From Oscillospiraceae bacterium (GTDB taxonomy: Bacteria; Bacillota; Clostridia; Oscillospirales; Ruminococcaceae): a stretch of 64,000 nucleotides of DNA. The stretch spans positions 62,001 to 126,000 of the forward strand of contig CABIZB010000004.1 in assembly GCA_902363145.1 (NCBI GenBank), in the 5' to 3' direction. Positions 1 through 8,601 of this stretch are shown piece by piece. The stretch's first letter is position 1; each line of letters starts with the position of its first letter. The translations under genes and the position numbers were made by a program. Under the pieces are notes generated by a model. The model was not told where the DNA came from and made no database searches. It saw only the letters and a program-made list of their open reading frames with translations.

Positions 1-1244
1 ACATCGACTATGAGTGCGCAGCAGAGCGTGAGAAGCTTGTCCGCCACGACGTTATGGCTCATGTTTACACCTACGGAAAGGTTTGCCCCAAGGCAGCAGG
101 CATCATTCACTTAGGCGCTACCTCCTGCTATGTTGGTGACAACACCGATATCATCGTTATGAGAGACGCTATGAACATCGTCCTCAAGAAGCTTGTTACC
201 GTTATCTCCCAGCTTTCCGCATTTGCAGATAAGTACAAGGATATGCCCGCTCTGGCATACACCCACCTCCAGCCCGCACAGCTCACCACTGTGGGCAAGA
301 GAGCTACTCTTTGGATAAATGAGCTGCTCATGGACCTTGACGAGCTTGAATACAGACTTAAGAACCTGAAGCTTCTCGGTTCCAAGGGAACCACAGGCAC
401 ACAGGCTTCCTTCAAGGAGCTTTTCGAGGGTGACAGCACCAAAGTCAAGGAGCTTGAAAGAATGATCGCTGAGGAAATGGGCTTTGACGCTGTAGTTCCC
501 GTTTCCGGTCAGACCTATTCCAGAAAGATAGACTCCCAGATAATCAGCACACTGGGCAACATTGCACAGTCTGCAATGAAGTTCGCAAACGATATGAGAA
601 TACTCCAGAACTTCAAGGAGATGGAAGAGCCTTTCGAGAAGAACCAGATCGGTTCCTCCGCAATGCCTTATAAGAGAAACCCCATGCGCTGCGAGAGAAT
701 CACTGCGCTTGCAAGATATCTTATGATAGACACCCTTAACCCTGCATTCACCGCAGGTACACAGTGGTTCGAGAGAACTCTCGATGACTCCGCAAACAAG
801 AGAATCTCCGTTGCAGAGGGATTCCTTGCAGCAGATGCTATCCTGAACATTATGATAAACGTAACCTCCGAGCTGGTAGTTTACCCCAAGGTAATCCGCC
901 AGAGAATCATGAGAGAGCTTCCTTTCATGGCTTCCGAGAACATTATGATGGACGCTGTAAAGAGAGGCGGAAACCGTCAGGAGCTTCACGAGAAGATCCG
1001 TACCTACGCTATGGAAGCCGGCAAGCAGGTAAAGGAAGAGGGCCTGGAAAACGACCTTATCGAGCGTATCCTTGCAGATCCTTCCTTTGGTCTCAAGAGA
1101 GAGGATATCGAGGCTGTTCTGGTTCCCGAGAACTACACAGGCAGAAGCTCCGAGCAGGTTACAGAGTTCCTTGCTGAGTGCGTAAAGCCCGTACTTGACA
1201 AGTACAGCTCCATGACCCACGAGTCCGCTGAGATCAATGTCTGA
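1..1244 (+). CDS. purB: Adenylosuccinate lyase (5' truncated by window edge)
   Basis: Catalyses two fumarate-releasing steps of purine synthesis (SAICAR to AICAR, adenylosuccinate to AMP) in the cytosol. The reading frame is open from base 3 and continues upstream of the window, so the start is missing; the first visible residues (IDYECAAEREKLVRHDVMAH) match an internal part of the family. The fumarase/aspartase superfamily signature (SSAMPYKRNP) lies near bases 655-685, and the substrate-binding TSCYVGDNTD loop near bases 120-150. It ends with TGA at 1242-1244 and is followed by a strong hairpin terminator. About 414 residues are visible of a family length near 475. The identification is secure. 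Confidence 0.96.
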   Translation, partial: IDYECAAEREKLVRHDVMAHVYTYGKVCPKAAGIIHLGATSCYVGDNTDIIVMRDAMNIVLKKLVTVISQLSAFADKYKDMPALAYTHLQPAQLTTVGKRATLWINELLMDLDELEYRLKNLKLLGSKGTTGTQASFKELFEGDSTKVKELERMIAEEMGFDAVVPVSGQTYSRKIDSQIISTLGNIAQSAMKFANDMRILQNFKEMEEPFEKNQIGSSAMPYKRNPMRCERITALARYLMIDTLNPAFTAGTQWFERTLDDSANKRISVAEGFLAADAILNIMINVTSELVVYPKVIRQRIMRELPFMASENIMMDAVKRGGNRQELHEKIRTYAMEAGKQVKEEGLENDLIERILADPSFGLKREDIEAVLVPENYTGRSSEQVTEFLAECVKPVLDKYSSMTHESAEINV

Positions 1245-1278
1245 TCCGAAAAAACACGATATATAACGATATAACGCA

Positions 1279-1312
1279 AAACGTCCGCACCAAATGATGC
1301 GGACGTTTTTAT
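1279..1312. terminator. Bidirectional intrinsic terminator between purB and the aldo/keto reductase
   Basis: A 10-bp perfect stem (AACGTCCGCA at 1280-1289 with TGCGGACGTT at 1298-1307) is followed by a T run on the plus strand. It overlaps the stop codon of the convergent minus-strand gene, so it probably ends both transcripts. Confidence 0.88.
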
Positions 1313-2298
1313 TTACATATTATCATGTCTATCTGCAAAAGCTCTTCTTCCGAAAAATCAGGCTTTTCGGTGCAGCGGGCATTTTCGGTTATCTGCTCGG
1401 GACAGCTTGCGCCGATTATCACCGTCGTGACCTCTTTGTGAGAGAGTATCCACGCCAGCGCCATCTGCGAAAGGGACTGTCCCCTTGCCTGAGCAATGCA
1501 GTTCAGCTGCCTGAGCTTTGATATCATCTTGTCATCAAGCTCCTCGCCTACCCATGTCTCACCCTTGCCCACCCTTGAATCAGCAGGAATGCCGTTCAGA
1601 TACCTGTCGGAAAGGAAGCCTTGATAAAGGGGCGAAAAAACAGCCGTGCCAATGCCGATATCATCATTGACCCTCAGCACTTCTTCCGATTCCCTGTCAA
1701 GAACGGAAAATGGCAGCTGATTTACAATAAACGGCGTGTGAAGCTCACGGAATATGGAAGCGATCTCCTCAGTCTGCCTGCCGTCATAGTTTGATATCCC
1801 CACATAAAGCGCCTTGCCGTCCTTTACCGCTTTGTCAAGAGCCAGCGCCGTCTCCTCTGCGGGAGTGTCAGGGTCGGCAATGTGGTGATAGAAAATATCC
1901 ACATATTCAAGCCCCATTCTTTTAAGGCTGCCGTCCAGGGACGCAGTGAGATTTTTCGCCGAACCGTTCTTGTCGCCGTAAGGGCCGCTCCACATATAAA
2001 AGCCCGCCTTGGTGGAAATACACAGCTCATCACGATAGGCTCTCAGCCCATTGTCAAGTATCCTGCCGAAATTCTCCTCAGCAGCCCCGTTGTCAGGGCT
2101 TCCGTAGCAGTTGGCAAGGTCAAAACAGCATATGCCGCAGTCAAAAGCGGTGTGAACCATCTTCTCCATGTTGTCAAAGGGGCTTTTCGAGCCGAAATTC
2201 TTCCACAGCCCCAGTGACAAAGCGGACATTTTCAGCCCGCTCTTCCCGCATCGGCGATATTCTGCTTTATCGTATCTTTTTTCGTTTGGGGTGTACAT
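1309..2298 (-). CDS. yghZ: Aldo/keto reductase, YghZ (glyceraldehyde 3-phosphate reductase) type
   Basis: Predicted NADPH-dependent oxidoreductase with a TIM-barrel fold, cytosolic, 329 residues. It aligns well with the YghZ/AKR14 group by motifs: FDLANCYGSPDNGAAEENFG around the catalytic Tyr, STKAGFYMWSGPYG with the catalytic Lys, DIFYHH with the catalytic His, and the cofactor-binding IIGASCPEQI near the C-terminus. I chose the start at 2298 (MYTPNEKRY, GGAG eight bases upstream) over the upstream ATG at 2322, because homologues begin with this segment. It lies 81 bases beyond the cyclophilin gene, with a long inverted repeat between them, so it may have its own transcript. The physiological substrate cannot be deduced. 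Confidence 0.88.
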   Translation of the reverse strand: MYTPNEKRYDKAEYRRCGKSGLKMSALSLGLWKNFGSKSPFDNMEKMVHTAFDCGICCFDLANCYGSPDNGAAEENFGRILDNGLRAYRDELCISTKAGFYMWSGPYGDKNGSAKNLTASLDGSLKRMGLEYVDIFYHHIADPDTPAEETALALDKAVKDGKALYVGISNYDGRQTEEIASIFRELHTPFIVNQLPFSVLDRESEEVLRVNDDIGIGTAVFSPLYQGFLSDRYLNGIPADSRVGKGETWVGEELDDKMISKLRQLNCIAQARGQSLSQMALAWILSHKEVTTVIIGASCPEQITENARCTEKPDFSEEELLQIDMIICK

Positions 2299-2335
2299 TA
2301 GCGCTCCATTCCCATAAATCATGTTTAACTTGCAA

Positions 2336-2376
2336 ATAAGCCGACAGTTATGCTTTTAAAAGCTCTGTCGGCTTAT
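2336..2376. terminator. Inverted repeat between cyclophilin and aldo/keto reductase genes
   Basis: A 12-bp perfect stem (ATAAGCCGACAG at 2336-2347 with CTGTCGGCTTAT at 2365-2376) lies just past the cyclophilin stop codon. T runs on either side are modest, so it is a likely but not certain terminator of the cysE-cysS-cyclophilin transcript. Confidence 0.6.
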
Positions 2377-2379
2377 GTA

Positions 2380-3060
2380 CTATTTTTCCGTCAAAATCTC
2401 CACACTCTTCACCGCAATTTCCGTCCCCATCTCGCTGTCGGCTATCTTTTCAAGAACATCAATGCCCTCGAAAACCTGTCCGAAAACAGCATATTGACCC
2501 GCATAGTTGGGAACACCGCCATGCTCATAAAAAGCATGACGCACCTCGGGCATCTCGCCCTCCTCTGCGGAAAGATACTCCTTGTCCTCATCGGTGTACT
2601 GCACCGTGTTTATGAAAACAATGTCTCCCCCGTCAGTCATGCACAGCGCACCCTTAAAGGGCCATAGATTCTTGTGAAGCTCCGCCTTGTATGTGCCGTC
2701 TATCTCGGGAGCGTCAAGAGTGAATACGCTCTTCTGCTCGTAAAGCCCCGCTGTAAGCCCATTATATCCGCCGCTCTCGGCAGTGCTGACAAAAAGGCTC
2801 ACCGCATTGGGCGCTTCATCGGGGTACAACACCGCCTTCATATCCCCCACGTCGGTGGATATGAGAGCCACCTGCGCCCCGTCGCCCACAGGCTCAAACT
2901 GGATAAGCTCAATGTTGTCGTAATTCTCCACAGGGTCGGGAGCCGCCTTGTTCATCTCCGTGAATGCGTTTATCAGCATAAATATGGTAATAGCTGCGAT
3001 CACGAAGAAAAAGAACCCGAAAACATATTTTTTTCTTATCTTTATGGTCTTTGTCTGCAT
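2380..3060 (-). CDS. Membrane-anchored cyclophilin-type peptidyl-prolyl isomerase
   Basis: A 226-residue protein with a basic N-terminus (KIRKKY), one transmembrane segment at about residues 13-32, and an extracytoplasmic cyclophilin-like domain at about 65-225. Visible cyclophilin features are a strand block around VGDMKAVLYPDEAPNAV, the GGDIVFIN core and the C-terminal FGQVFEGIDVLEKIA. The canonical catalytic FHRVI/F-x-QGG block is replaced by LYEQKSVFTLD, so isomerase activity may be weak or lost; a chaperone or binding role is possible. It starts nine bases after the cysS stop codon and is probably co-transcribed with cysE-cysS. Confidence 0.8.
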   Translation of the reverse strand: MQTKTIKIRKKYVFGFFFFVIAAITIFMLINAFTEMNKAAPDPVENYDNIELIQFEPVGDGAQVALISTDVGDMKAVLYPDEAPNAVSLFVSTAESGGYNGLTAGLYEQKSVFTLDAPEIDGTYKAELHKNLWPFKGALCMTDGGDIVFINTVQYTDEDKEYLSAEEGEMPEVRHAFYEHGGVPNYAGQYAVFGQVFEGIDVLEKIADSEMGTEIAVKSVEILTEK

Positions 3061-3069
3061 ATCACACCA

Positions 3070-4488
3070 TTACTTCTTGGTTATCTTAGTGCCCTGACGG
3101 GTCTCCTCGATAACATAGCCCAGCTCAGCTATCTTGTCTCTGAGAGAATCCGCAAGAGCAAAATCCTTTGCCTTTCTTGCTTCCTTTCTCTGCTCTGCAA
3201 GCGCCTTTATCTCCTCGGGGATATCATCATCGGCAGACTCATTCTTTGCGCTGAGATTCTTTGCATGGTCGATAATTCCAAGGGAAAGTACCTTGTCAAA
3301 CTCGCCGATAAGCGCAAGCTTTGTAGCCGCTGTGGTGTCAGCCTTGAGAACATCATAGACCGCAGTAACTGCCAGAGAAGTATTTAGGTCATTGTCAAGA
3401 GCCGCAGTAAAGCCCTTCATCAGCTCGTCGTAAGCCGCCTTGTCGATCTCGCCCTGAGTCTCGGCAAGAAGACGTGCCACCCTTGCTATCAGCTTGTCAT
3501 ATGCACCTGCCGCATTGTCAAGATTCTCGTAAGAGAATACCAGCGACTTGCGGTAATGGGACTGAAGGCAGAAAAATCTGTAAACCATAGGGTCATATCC
3601 CTTTTCTTTAAGCAGGGAAACGGTAAGAAACTCACCCTTGGACTTGCTCATCTTGCCGTGATTGGTGTTAAGGTGATGAACATGGAACCAGTAGTTGCAC
3701 CACTTGTGACCCAGATAAGCTTCACTCTGAGCTATCTCGTTGGTGTGGTGAGGGAATGCGTTGTCGATACCGCCGCAGTGAAGGTCAAGATATTCACCAA
3801 GATGCTTCATGCTGATGCAGGAGCATTCAATGTGCCAGCCGGGATATCCCACACCCCAGGGGCTTTCCCATTTAAGCTCCTGATCGTCAAACTTTGACTT
3901 TGTGAACCAGAGAACAAAGTCAGCCTTGTTTCTCTTGTTGCCGTCCTCGTCAACACCCTCACGGACAGCAACAGCCAGGTCTTCCTCGTTGAAGTCGCCG
4001 AAAACATAGTATTCCTTCAGCTTTGAGGTGTCGAAATAAATGTTTCCGCCTGCCTCATATGCGTAGCCCTTTTCAATAAGAGCGGAAATTACTTTTATAA
4101 AATCGGGAATGCAGTGAGTAGCAGGCTCAACCACATCAGGGGTCTTGATGTTAAGCTCTGCGCAGTCCGCAAAGAAAGCCTTGGTGTAAAAATCAGCTAT
4201 CTCCATAACGGTCTTGTGCTCACGCTTTGCGCCCTTGAGCATCTTGTCATCGCCTGTGTCGCCGTCACTGGTAAGATGGCCAACATCGGTGATGTTCATA
4301 ACTCTCTTAACGTCCAGACCTGTGAAGCGGAGGTACTTTTCAAGAACGTCCTCCATGATGTAGCTTCTCAGGTTGCCTATGTGCGCATAGTGATATACCG
4401 TAGGGCCGCAGGTGTACATGGAAACCTTGCCCGGGGTGTTGGGGATAAATTCTTCTTTTTTATGGCTCAGTGAATTATAGATCTGCAT
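3070..4488 (-). CDS. cysS: Cysteinyl-tRNA synthetase
   Basis: Charges tRNA-Cys with cysteine. The 472-residue class I enzyme shows the HIGH-type motif HIGN in PTVYHYAHIGNLRS, the KMSKS motif (GKMSKSKGEF), zinc-ligand CGPT at the N-terminus with GWHIECS and the HHTNEIAQSEA block, and the anticodon-binding C-terminal region ending with a RQGTKITKK tail. The start at 4488 (MQIYNS) follows AAAGGAAG; an in-frame TTG at 4506 lacks a ribosome site. It begins 14 bases after the cysE stop, so the two form an operon under the T-box leader. Confidence 0.97.
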   Translation of the reverse strand: MQIYNSLSHKKEEFIPNTPGKVSMYTCGPTVYHYAHIGNLRSYIMEDVLEKYLRFTGLDVKRVMNITDVGHLTSDGDTGDDKMLKGAKREHKTVMEIADFYTKAFFADCAELNIKTPDVVEPATHCIPDFIKVISALIEKGYAYEAGGNIYFDTSKLKEYYVFGDFNEEDLAVAVREGVDEDGNKRNKADFVLWFTKSKFDDQELKWESPWGVGYPGWHIECSCISMKHLGEYLDLHCGGIDNAFPHHTNEIAQSEAYLGHKWCNYWFHVHHLNTNHGKMSKSKGEFLTVSLLKEKGYDPMVYRFFCLQSHYRKSLVFSYENLDNAAGAYDKLIARVARLLAETQGEIDKAAYDELMKGFTAALDNDLNTSLAVTAVYDVLKADTTAATKLALIGEFDKVLSLGIIDHAKNLSAKNESADDDIPEEIKALAEQRKEARKAKDFALADSLRDKIAELGYVIEETRQGTKITKK

Positions 4489-4502
4489 TTTTATTCTTCC
4501 TT

Positions 4503-5222
4503 TCAAATTACATAATCGTCATTATCATCGCTTCTGAAACCGCAGCCGCAGTCCAGATTGGGTTCGTCCTTTGGAGCGGGAGTGATGCCCGCCTTCTTTT
4601 CCAGCTGGCTGAGACGAACGTCCATCTTGCACAGTTCCTGAGCAACAGGGTCGGGAATGTGTACCTGGTCAAGATCGGTGGTGGGTTTGCCGTTGCAGCG
4701 TGCTATCCTTGCGGGAACGCCGACAGCCGTGCAGTTGTCGGGAATGGCTTCCAGCACAACAGCATTTGCGGCGATCTTTACATTGTTGCCCACCTTAAAG
4801 GGGCCAAGCACCCTTGCGCCTGCGCCGACCATAACATTGTTGCCCAGTGTCGGGTGACGCTTTCCTCTGTCCTTGCCCGTACCGCCAAGGGTAACACCCT
4901 GGTATATAAGGCAGTTGTCGCCTATCTCGGTGGTCTCGCCGATAACAACGCCCATGCCGTGATCAATGAACAGGCCCTTGCCTATCTTTGCGCCCGGGTG
5001 GATCTCAATGCCTGTGATAAACCTTGCCGCCTGAGATATAACTCTTGCGGTAAGGAACATTTTCTTCTTATAGAAATAATGGGATACACGGTAAGCCGCC
5101 ACCGCATGAAGTCCCGAGTAAGTGAGGATTATCTCCACGGTGTTCTTAGCCGCAGGGTCTCTCTGCTTGACGGATTCGATGTCCGCCTTAAAATGCTTTA
5201 TAAGCTCATCAAAACTGCTCAT
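4503..5222 (-). CDS. cysE: Serine O-acetyltransferase
   Basis: Makes O-acetylserine from serine and acetyl-CoA, the committed step of cysteine synthesis. The 239-residue protein has an N-terminal helical region (MSSFDELIKHF) and a left-handed hexapeptide beta-helix: GAKIGKGLFIDHGMGVVIGE contains the catalytic His/Asp region, followed by YQGVTLGGTGKDRGKRHPTLG. The start at 5222 follows a perfect AGGAGG; upstream in-frame ATGs would translate the T-box leader. The C-terminus is extended by an Asp/Cys-rich tail (DCGCGFRSDDNDD). First gene of the cysE-cysS unit. Confidence 0.96.
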   Translation of the reverse strand: MSSFDELIKHFKADIESVKQRDPAAKNTVEIILTYSGLHAVAAYRVSHYFYKKKMFLTARVISQAARFITGIEIHPGAKIGKGLFIDHGMGVVIGETTEIGDNCLIYQGVTLGGTGKDRGKRHPTLGNNVMVGAGARVLGPFKVGNNVKIAANAVVLEAIPDNCTAVGVPARIARCNGKPTTDLDQVHIPDPVAQELCKMDVRLSQLEKKAGITPAPKDEPNLDCGCGFRSDDNDDYVI

Positions 5223-5301
5223 ATCGTTCCTCCTGTAACCTGTAAAATGCAGGGATAATATTATTATATGAAAGCAAGCTGGCATATGATATGCCTGCAA
5301 C

Positions 5302-5335
5302 AAAAAAGCCGCCCTCAGAAATATCTGAAGGCGGC
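5302..5335 (-). terminator. Regulated terminator of the T-box leader
   Basis: On the minus strand a GCCGCC...GGCGGC stem extended by a TCAGA/TCTGA pairing is followed by six T. It overlaps in function with the T-box antiterminator just upstream. Confidence 0.88.
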
Positions 5336-5585
5336 GAAAAGCCACGGTCCCACTTCAATTCGGCAGCAAGCTGCCCTTATATACCGCCGAAGCGATACCA
5401 TTCTGTAACGGGAACACCCGCAGCGGGATACACACTATAATTTGTTGTGATATAACACAACAAACGCTTCCCCCGCCAAGCTGACGAACGCACTTCACCG
5501 CCTGCACCTGCGCCCTCGCACCGAACGGACGCTCTCTGAAAAGTGACAAAACGACTACTCTGAACGCTTAGCCTTTGAAATATTG
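5302..5585 (-). promoter_or_regulatory. T-box leader (tRNA-sensing riboswitch) of cysE-cysS, probably tRNA-Cys specific
   Basis: Between the promoter at 5591-5619 and cysE lies a leader of about 360 bases. Its 3' part carries the T-box antiterminator sequence at 5341-5356 (minus strand GAAGTGGGACCGTGGC, close to the family consensus AGGGUGGNACCGCG), immediately before an intrinsic terminator at 5302-5335. The genes controlled are cysE and cysS, so a cysteine (UGC) specifier is expected; a UGC triplet occurs in GAAGTGCG within the stem I region (about 5486-5495), but I could not fold stem I to prove it. Uncharged tRNA-Cys should favour antitermination and raise expression. Confidence 0.9.
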
Positions 5586-5590
5586 ATATT

Positions 5591-5619
5591 ATTATACCAC
5601 GTCCATCTTTAAAAAGCAA
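5591..5619 (-). promoter_or_regulatory. Sigma-A promoter of the T-box/cysE/cysS transcript
   Basis: Minus-strand TTGCTT at 5614-5619, a 17-base spacer and a perfect TATAAT at 5591-5596. Confidence 0.85.
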
Positions 5620-5630
5620 TAGCAATTTTT

Positions 5631-7376
5631 TTAATTTTCCGCCTGCTTTTCAAATTTGTAGAGGCGAACGTCCATATAATGCTCTCTCTGCTGTGTGCAG
5701 TAAGTCGCCTTATATCCCGAGATATCCTCAAAATAGTCTATGATATAATCGTAGGTAAGGGCATTGGAATTTTCATCTGTTTTCTTTTCGGCGATCTTGT
5801 TGGTATCGAACAGAACATAAAAGTCCTCGCCGTTTTCATAAAGCTTTTTGTATTCATCTGCATGAGCCTCAAACTCGCAGTGAACATATGGGGTTATATA
5901 ATCATTGTTCGTATCTGCAAGCATAGTGCAGTAACAGGGCAGGAAAATCGGGGAGCTTACCAGAACAGCACAGTTCTGCCCCTTTACATAGCTGCTTACA
6001 GTGCCGTTTTCAGGTGAGTCGCTCAACACATATGTAGGCGTGATCCTTACATTCTGATAAACCAGCAGCGCCGCCAGAGCAACACATATAACAGGCGTGC
6101 ATATCTTCTTTGAGATATGTGTTCCGATGACATATATCCAGCTGATAAAAACGCCTATGACCAGCGGCAGGAATATGTAAAAATAACGTACCGAGTCCAG
6201 CTCCAGGTCATAGATATATACCTTGTGGACAACTATCTCAAATACCAGCACAGATGCCGCAAATATCATTATGGGGCTGAGGTCTGCCTTTTTAAAGTTT
6301 GCCCATAAAGTACGCAGAGCATTTTTGCATTTTTCCGCAATGGGAATGAACCACTTTTCTTTTCTGCACACAAAGCACGCCGCAGCCAATACTACCAGTA
6401 CGCACAGAATTATGGCAATGACATCTGCATAATAATTCATTTCAAAGAAATTCATTATGTAGCCGGTCATGTTCCTTACAATTACCCTGAGATACTGATA
6501 TCTCTGTATAGCAGGGTCTATCTCGCCTGACCAGTGCATTTCCGTGGAGAACATATGGGCAATGGTCGCCGGGAATGCCGCAATGGAAAGTCCCACGCCC
6601 ACAGCCGCAGAACCGCCGTATGCAAAGCAGTCCTTAACACGCTTTTTTATCAGCAGTACAACGCACTGAATGAGCGTGTACATAAACGCAAACACAAGGA
6701 AATTATGCTGAGTAAGCGCTCCGAGGAACGTCGTCAGTCCCACAAAAATAAACTGCTTCAGCGGGATTTTTCCCTCAGCCGTAAGTACGGTCTGGCTGAA
6801 ATATGCGTACATCACCGCAAACATGGTGAGCATCATATACATTCGCAGGAAATACACATTGGACTGCCCGCCCAGCGAAAGCCCCCAGTAAATGCAGACA
6901 ATGACACCCGCCAGCTGTGACTTTGCAAATCTTGAGAAAAACTTGTACAAAAATACCTGTGTCACCGCAAAGCAGAAAAGGTTTATCCCGAATGCCCACC
7001 ACCAAGAGAACTGATCGGGGAAAAAGGAGCAGATGGTGTGAAGTACAGCGTAATACAGCGGCGGATGAGTGTCTGCCGCCTGATTTTTCCACACAGTATC
7101 ATACGAAAATCTTGACTCTTCATTCGTCTCAATATAATACTTGAAGTCATCGCCCGTCATCCATACATTGTAGTTATCAGGCACCTGAAAAGCGCTTCCG
7201 TAAAGATATACCCTGTTCTGGCTGTTTGCCAGTCCATAGGAAAAATATTCGTCCTCATGGTGAGCTGTGTTGTTTACCGCAAAGCTCACCGACAGAAAAA
7301 TGAGCTGTGCAATTACAACTATGATGAAGATTATGTTATATACCGAAAATTTCTGCTTCTTTAATGTCTCTTCCAT
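5631..7376 (-). CDS. GT-C type membrane glycosyltransferase (GT39/PMT-like)
   Basis: A polytopic 581-residue membrane protein with an N-terminal transmembrane helix, then an extracytoplasmic HEDEY acidic motif of the GT-C fold (about residues 40-44), a DTHPPLYYAVLH block typical of dolichyl/undecaprenyl-phosphate sugar-dependent transferases, and about ten further hydrophobic segments before a soluble C-terminal domain of about 130 residues. Such enzymes transfer a sugar from a polyprenyl-phosphate donor on the outer face of the membrane. The neighbours (GT2 polyprenyl-phosphate sugar synthase, GtrA flippase-like protein) would provide that donor. The acceptor is unknown. It starts four bases after the GT2 gene. 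Confidence 0.8.
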   Translation of the reverse strand: MEETLKKQKFSVYNIIFIIVVIAQLIFLSVSFAVNNTAHHEDEYFSYGLANSQNRVYLYGSAFQVPDNYNVWMTGDDFKYYIETNEESRFSYDTVWKNQAADTHPPLYYAVLHTICSFFPDQFSWWWAFGINLFCFAVTQVFLYKFFSRFAKSQLAGVIVCIYWGLSLGGQSNVYFLRMYMMLTMFAVMYAYFSQTVLTAEGKIPLKQFIFVGLTTFLGALTQHNFLVFAFMYTLIQCVVLLIKKRVKDCFAYGGSAAVGVGLSIAAFPATIAHMFSTEMHWSGEIDPAIQRYQYLRVIVRNMTGYIMNFFEMNYYADVIAIILCVLVVLAAACFVCRKEKWFIPIAEKCKNALRTLWANFKKADLSPIMIFAASVLVFEIVVHKVYIYDLELDSVRYFYIFLPLVIGVFISWIYVIGTHISKKICTPVICVALAALLVYQNVRITPTYVLSDSPENGTVSSYVKGQNCAVLVSSPIFLPCYCTMLADTNNDYITPYVHCEFEAHADEYKKLYENGEDFYVLFDTNKIAEKKTDENSNALTYDYIIDYFEDISGYKATYCTQQREHYMDVRLYKFEKQAEN

Positions 7377-7380
7377 ATCC

Positions 7381-8145
7381 TCACCTTTTCTTTTTTGCGG
7401 AAAATCTGAGGCGGAACGCAGTGGTGATGCTGTCCTTTACAGTCCTGAGCACTCTCATCTTGCTTTCGCCCAGCTTGTTGTCATATCTCAGCTCAAAGGG
7501 CACTTCGTCAAATTTTGCACCTACAAGAGAAAGCTTGTACAGCACTTCCATCATGCAGGAGAATGTTTTCATTTCAACAAACTTGTCGCCGTAAACCCCT
7601 CTTGCTTTTTTGATTATCTCATAGGTATATACTCTGTATCCGCAGGTGTAGTCCTTTACATTCTTAACATGGAGCACAGCAGTATAGAACACTCTTGCAC
7701 CGTCACTGAGGAAAAGTCTTATTCCCGGAACGCCCTTTACCGAAGAGCTTTGACAGTATCTTGAAGCAATGACCACATCAGCGCCTGCCTTTATCTTTTC
7801 CACCATGGACTTGATGTAAACAGGGTCATGAGTGTTGTCGCCGTCCATAAGAACACAAAGATCGCCCTCGGAGCATTCCTTCTGGAACGCAGTGAACGCA
7901 GTGTTTACGCCGCCGCCAAGATTAAGGTTCTTTTCGTGCCTTATCACCTTTACATTATCGTACTTTTCGGCATAGCTGCTGATGATATCATATGTATTGT
8001 CTGTGCTGCGGTCATCAATGCCCACAACAGTCAGTTCATATCCCATACCTCTGAGCACCTCTGCCTGACCAAGCCACTTTTCGATAAGAGCGGCAATATT
8101 TTCCGACTCATTGTAGCAGGGAAGCATTGCATATATCTTATTCAT
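7381..8145 (-). CDS. Family 2 glycosyltransferase, polyprenyl-phosphate sugar synthase (DPM1/GtrB-like)
   Basis: A 254-residue GT-A enzyme. The N-terminus MNKIYAMLPCYNESENIAALIEKWL is followed by IDDRSTDNTYDI and the metal-binding LMDGDNTHDP, then VIASRYCQSS, all typical of dolichol/undecaprenyl-phosphate mannose or glucose synthases. There is no C-terminal membrane domain, which fits a partnership with the separate GtrA protein encoded 14 bases upstream. It probably loads a hexose from a nucleotide sugar onto undecaprenyl phosphate for the GT-C transferase downstream. The sugar identity is not determinable. Confidence 0.88.
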   Translation of the reverse strand: MNKIYAMLPCYNESENIAALIEKWLGQAEVLRGMGYELTVVGIDDRSTDNTYDIISSYAEKYDNVKVIRHEKNLNLGGGVNTAFTAFQKECSEGDLCVLMDGDNTHDPVYIKSMVEKIKAGADVVIASRYCQSSSVKGVPGIRLFLSDGARVFYTAVLHVKNVKDYTCGYRVYTYEIIKKARGVYGDKFVEMKTFSCMMEVLYKLSLVGAKFDEVPFELRYDNKLGESKMRVLRTVKDSITTAFRLRFSAKKKR

Positions 8146-8159
8146 CTGTATATCTCCTT

Positions 8160-8600
8160 TTATTTGTTATCCTTATTGTCCCTGGGAGTGACCTTTGCAT
8201 ACAGGAATTTTCTTACTCCGTAAAGCACAAAAAACGATACCGCCAGCGAAGCAACCTTTGAAACCGTGTAGCCTATGCTCTTGCCCACAACGCCGTCAAG
8301 AAGCCTGCATACGCCCCATACAACACCGTTCTGAATGAACATACCCAGCAGGAACGTGGAAATATATATAACAACAGTCCTTATATCCACAGACCTGTTA
8401 AAAACCTTTTTGGTAACACATACATAATGTATAGCCGAGCCGATAAGGATACCTGCCGTGTTTGATACCACTTCCGACAGGTGCAGCAGATTTATGAGCA
8501 GCAGCCCTATGCACAGCTCAATAACTGCCGTTCCGCAGGAAATGATAAAATACTTTATCACCTGCAAATATTTTTCAATAAGCGATCTTATTTTTTCCAT
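8160..8600 (-). CDS. gtrA: GtrA family membrane protein
   Basis: A 146-residue protein with four predicted transmembrane helices (about 15-35, 40-60, 78-97, 115-135), the GtrA pattern, including FIISCGTAVIELCIGLLLIN near the N-terminus. GtrA-type proteins are thought to help flip polyprenyl-phosphate-linked sugars across the membrane. It begins one base after the wecB stop and is followed by the GT2 and GT-C genes, forming the usual GtrA/GtrB/GT-C trio. Confidence 0.88.
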   Translation of the reverse strand: MEKIRSLIEKYLQVIKYFIISCGTAVIELCIGLLLINLLHLSEVVSNTAGILIGSAIHYVCVTKKVFNRSVDIRTVVIYISTFLLGMFIQNGVVWGVCRLLDGVVGKSIGYTVSKVASLAVSFFVLYGVRKFLYAKVTPRDNKDNK

Positions 8601-8601
8601 A

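Noticed and set aside
111..1220. A 369-residue ORF antisense to purB and similar long antisense ORFs over typA, GH43, the amidase and lysC
   Set aside because: They mirror the codon structure of real genes, have no ribosome sites and no family match.
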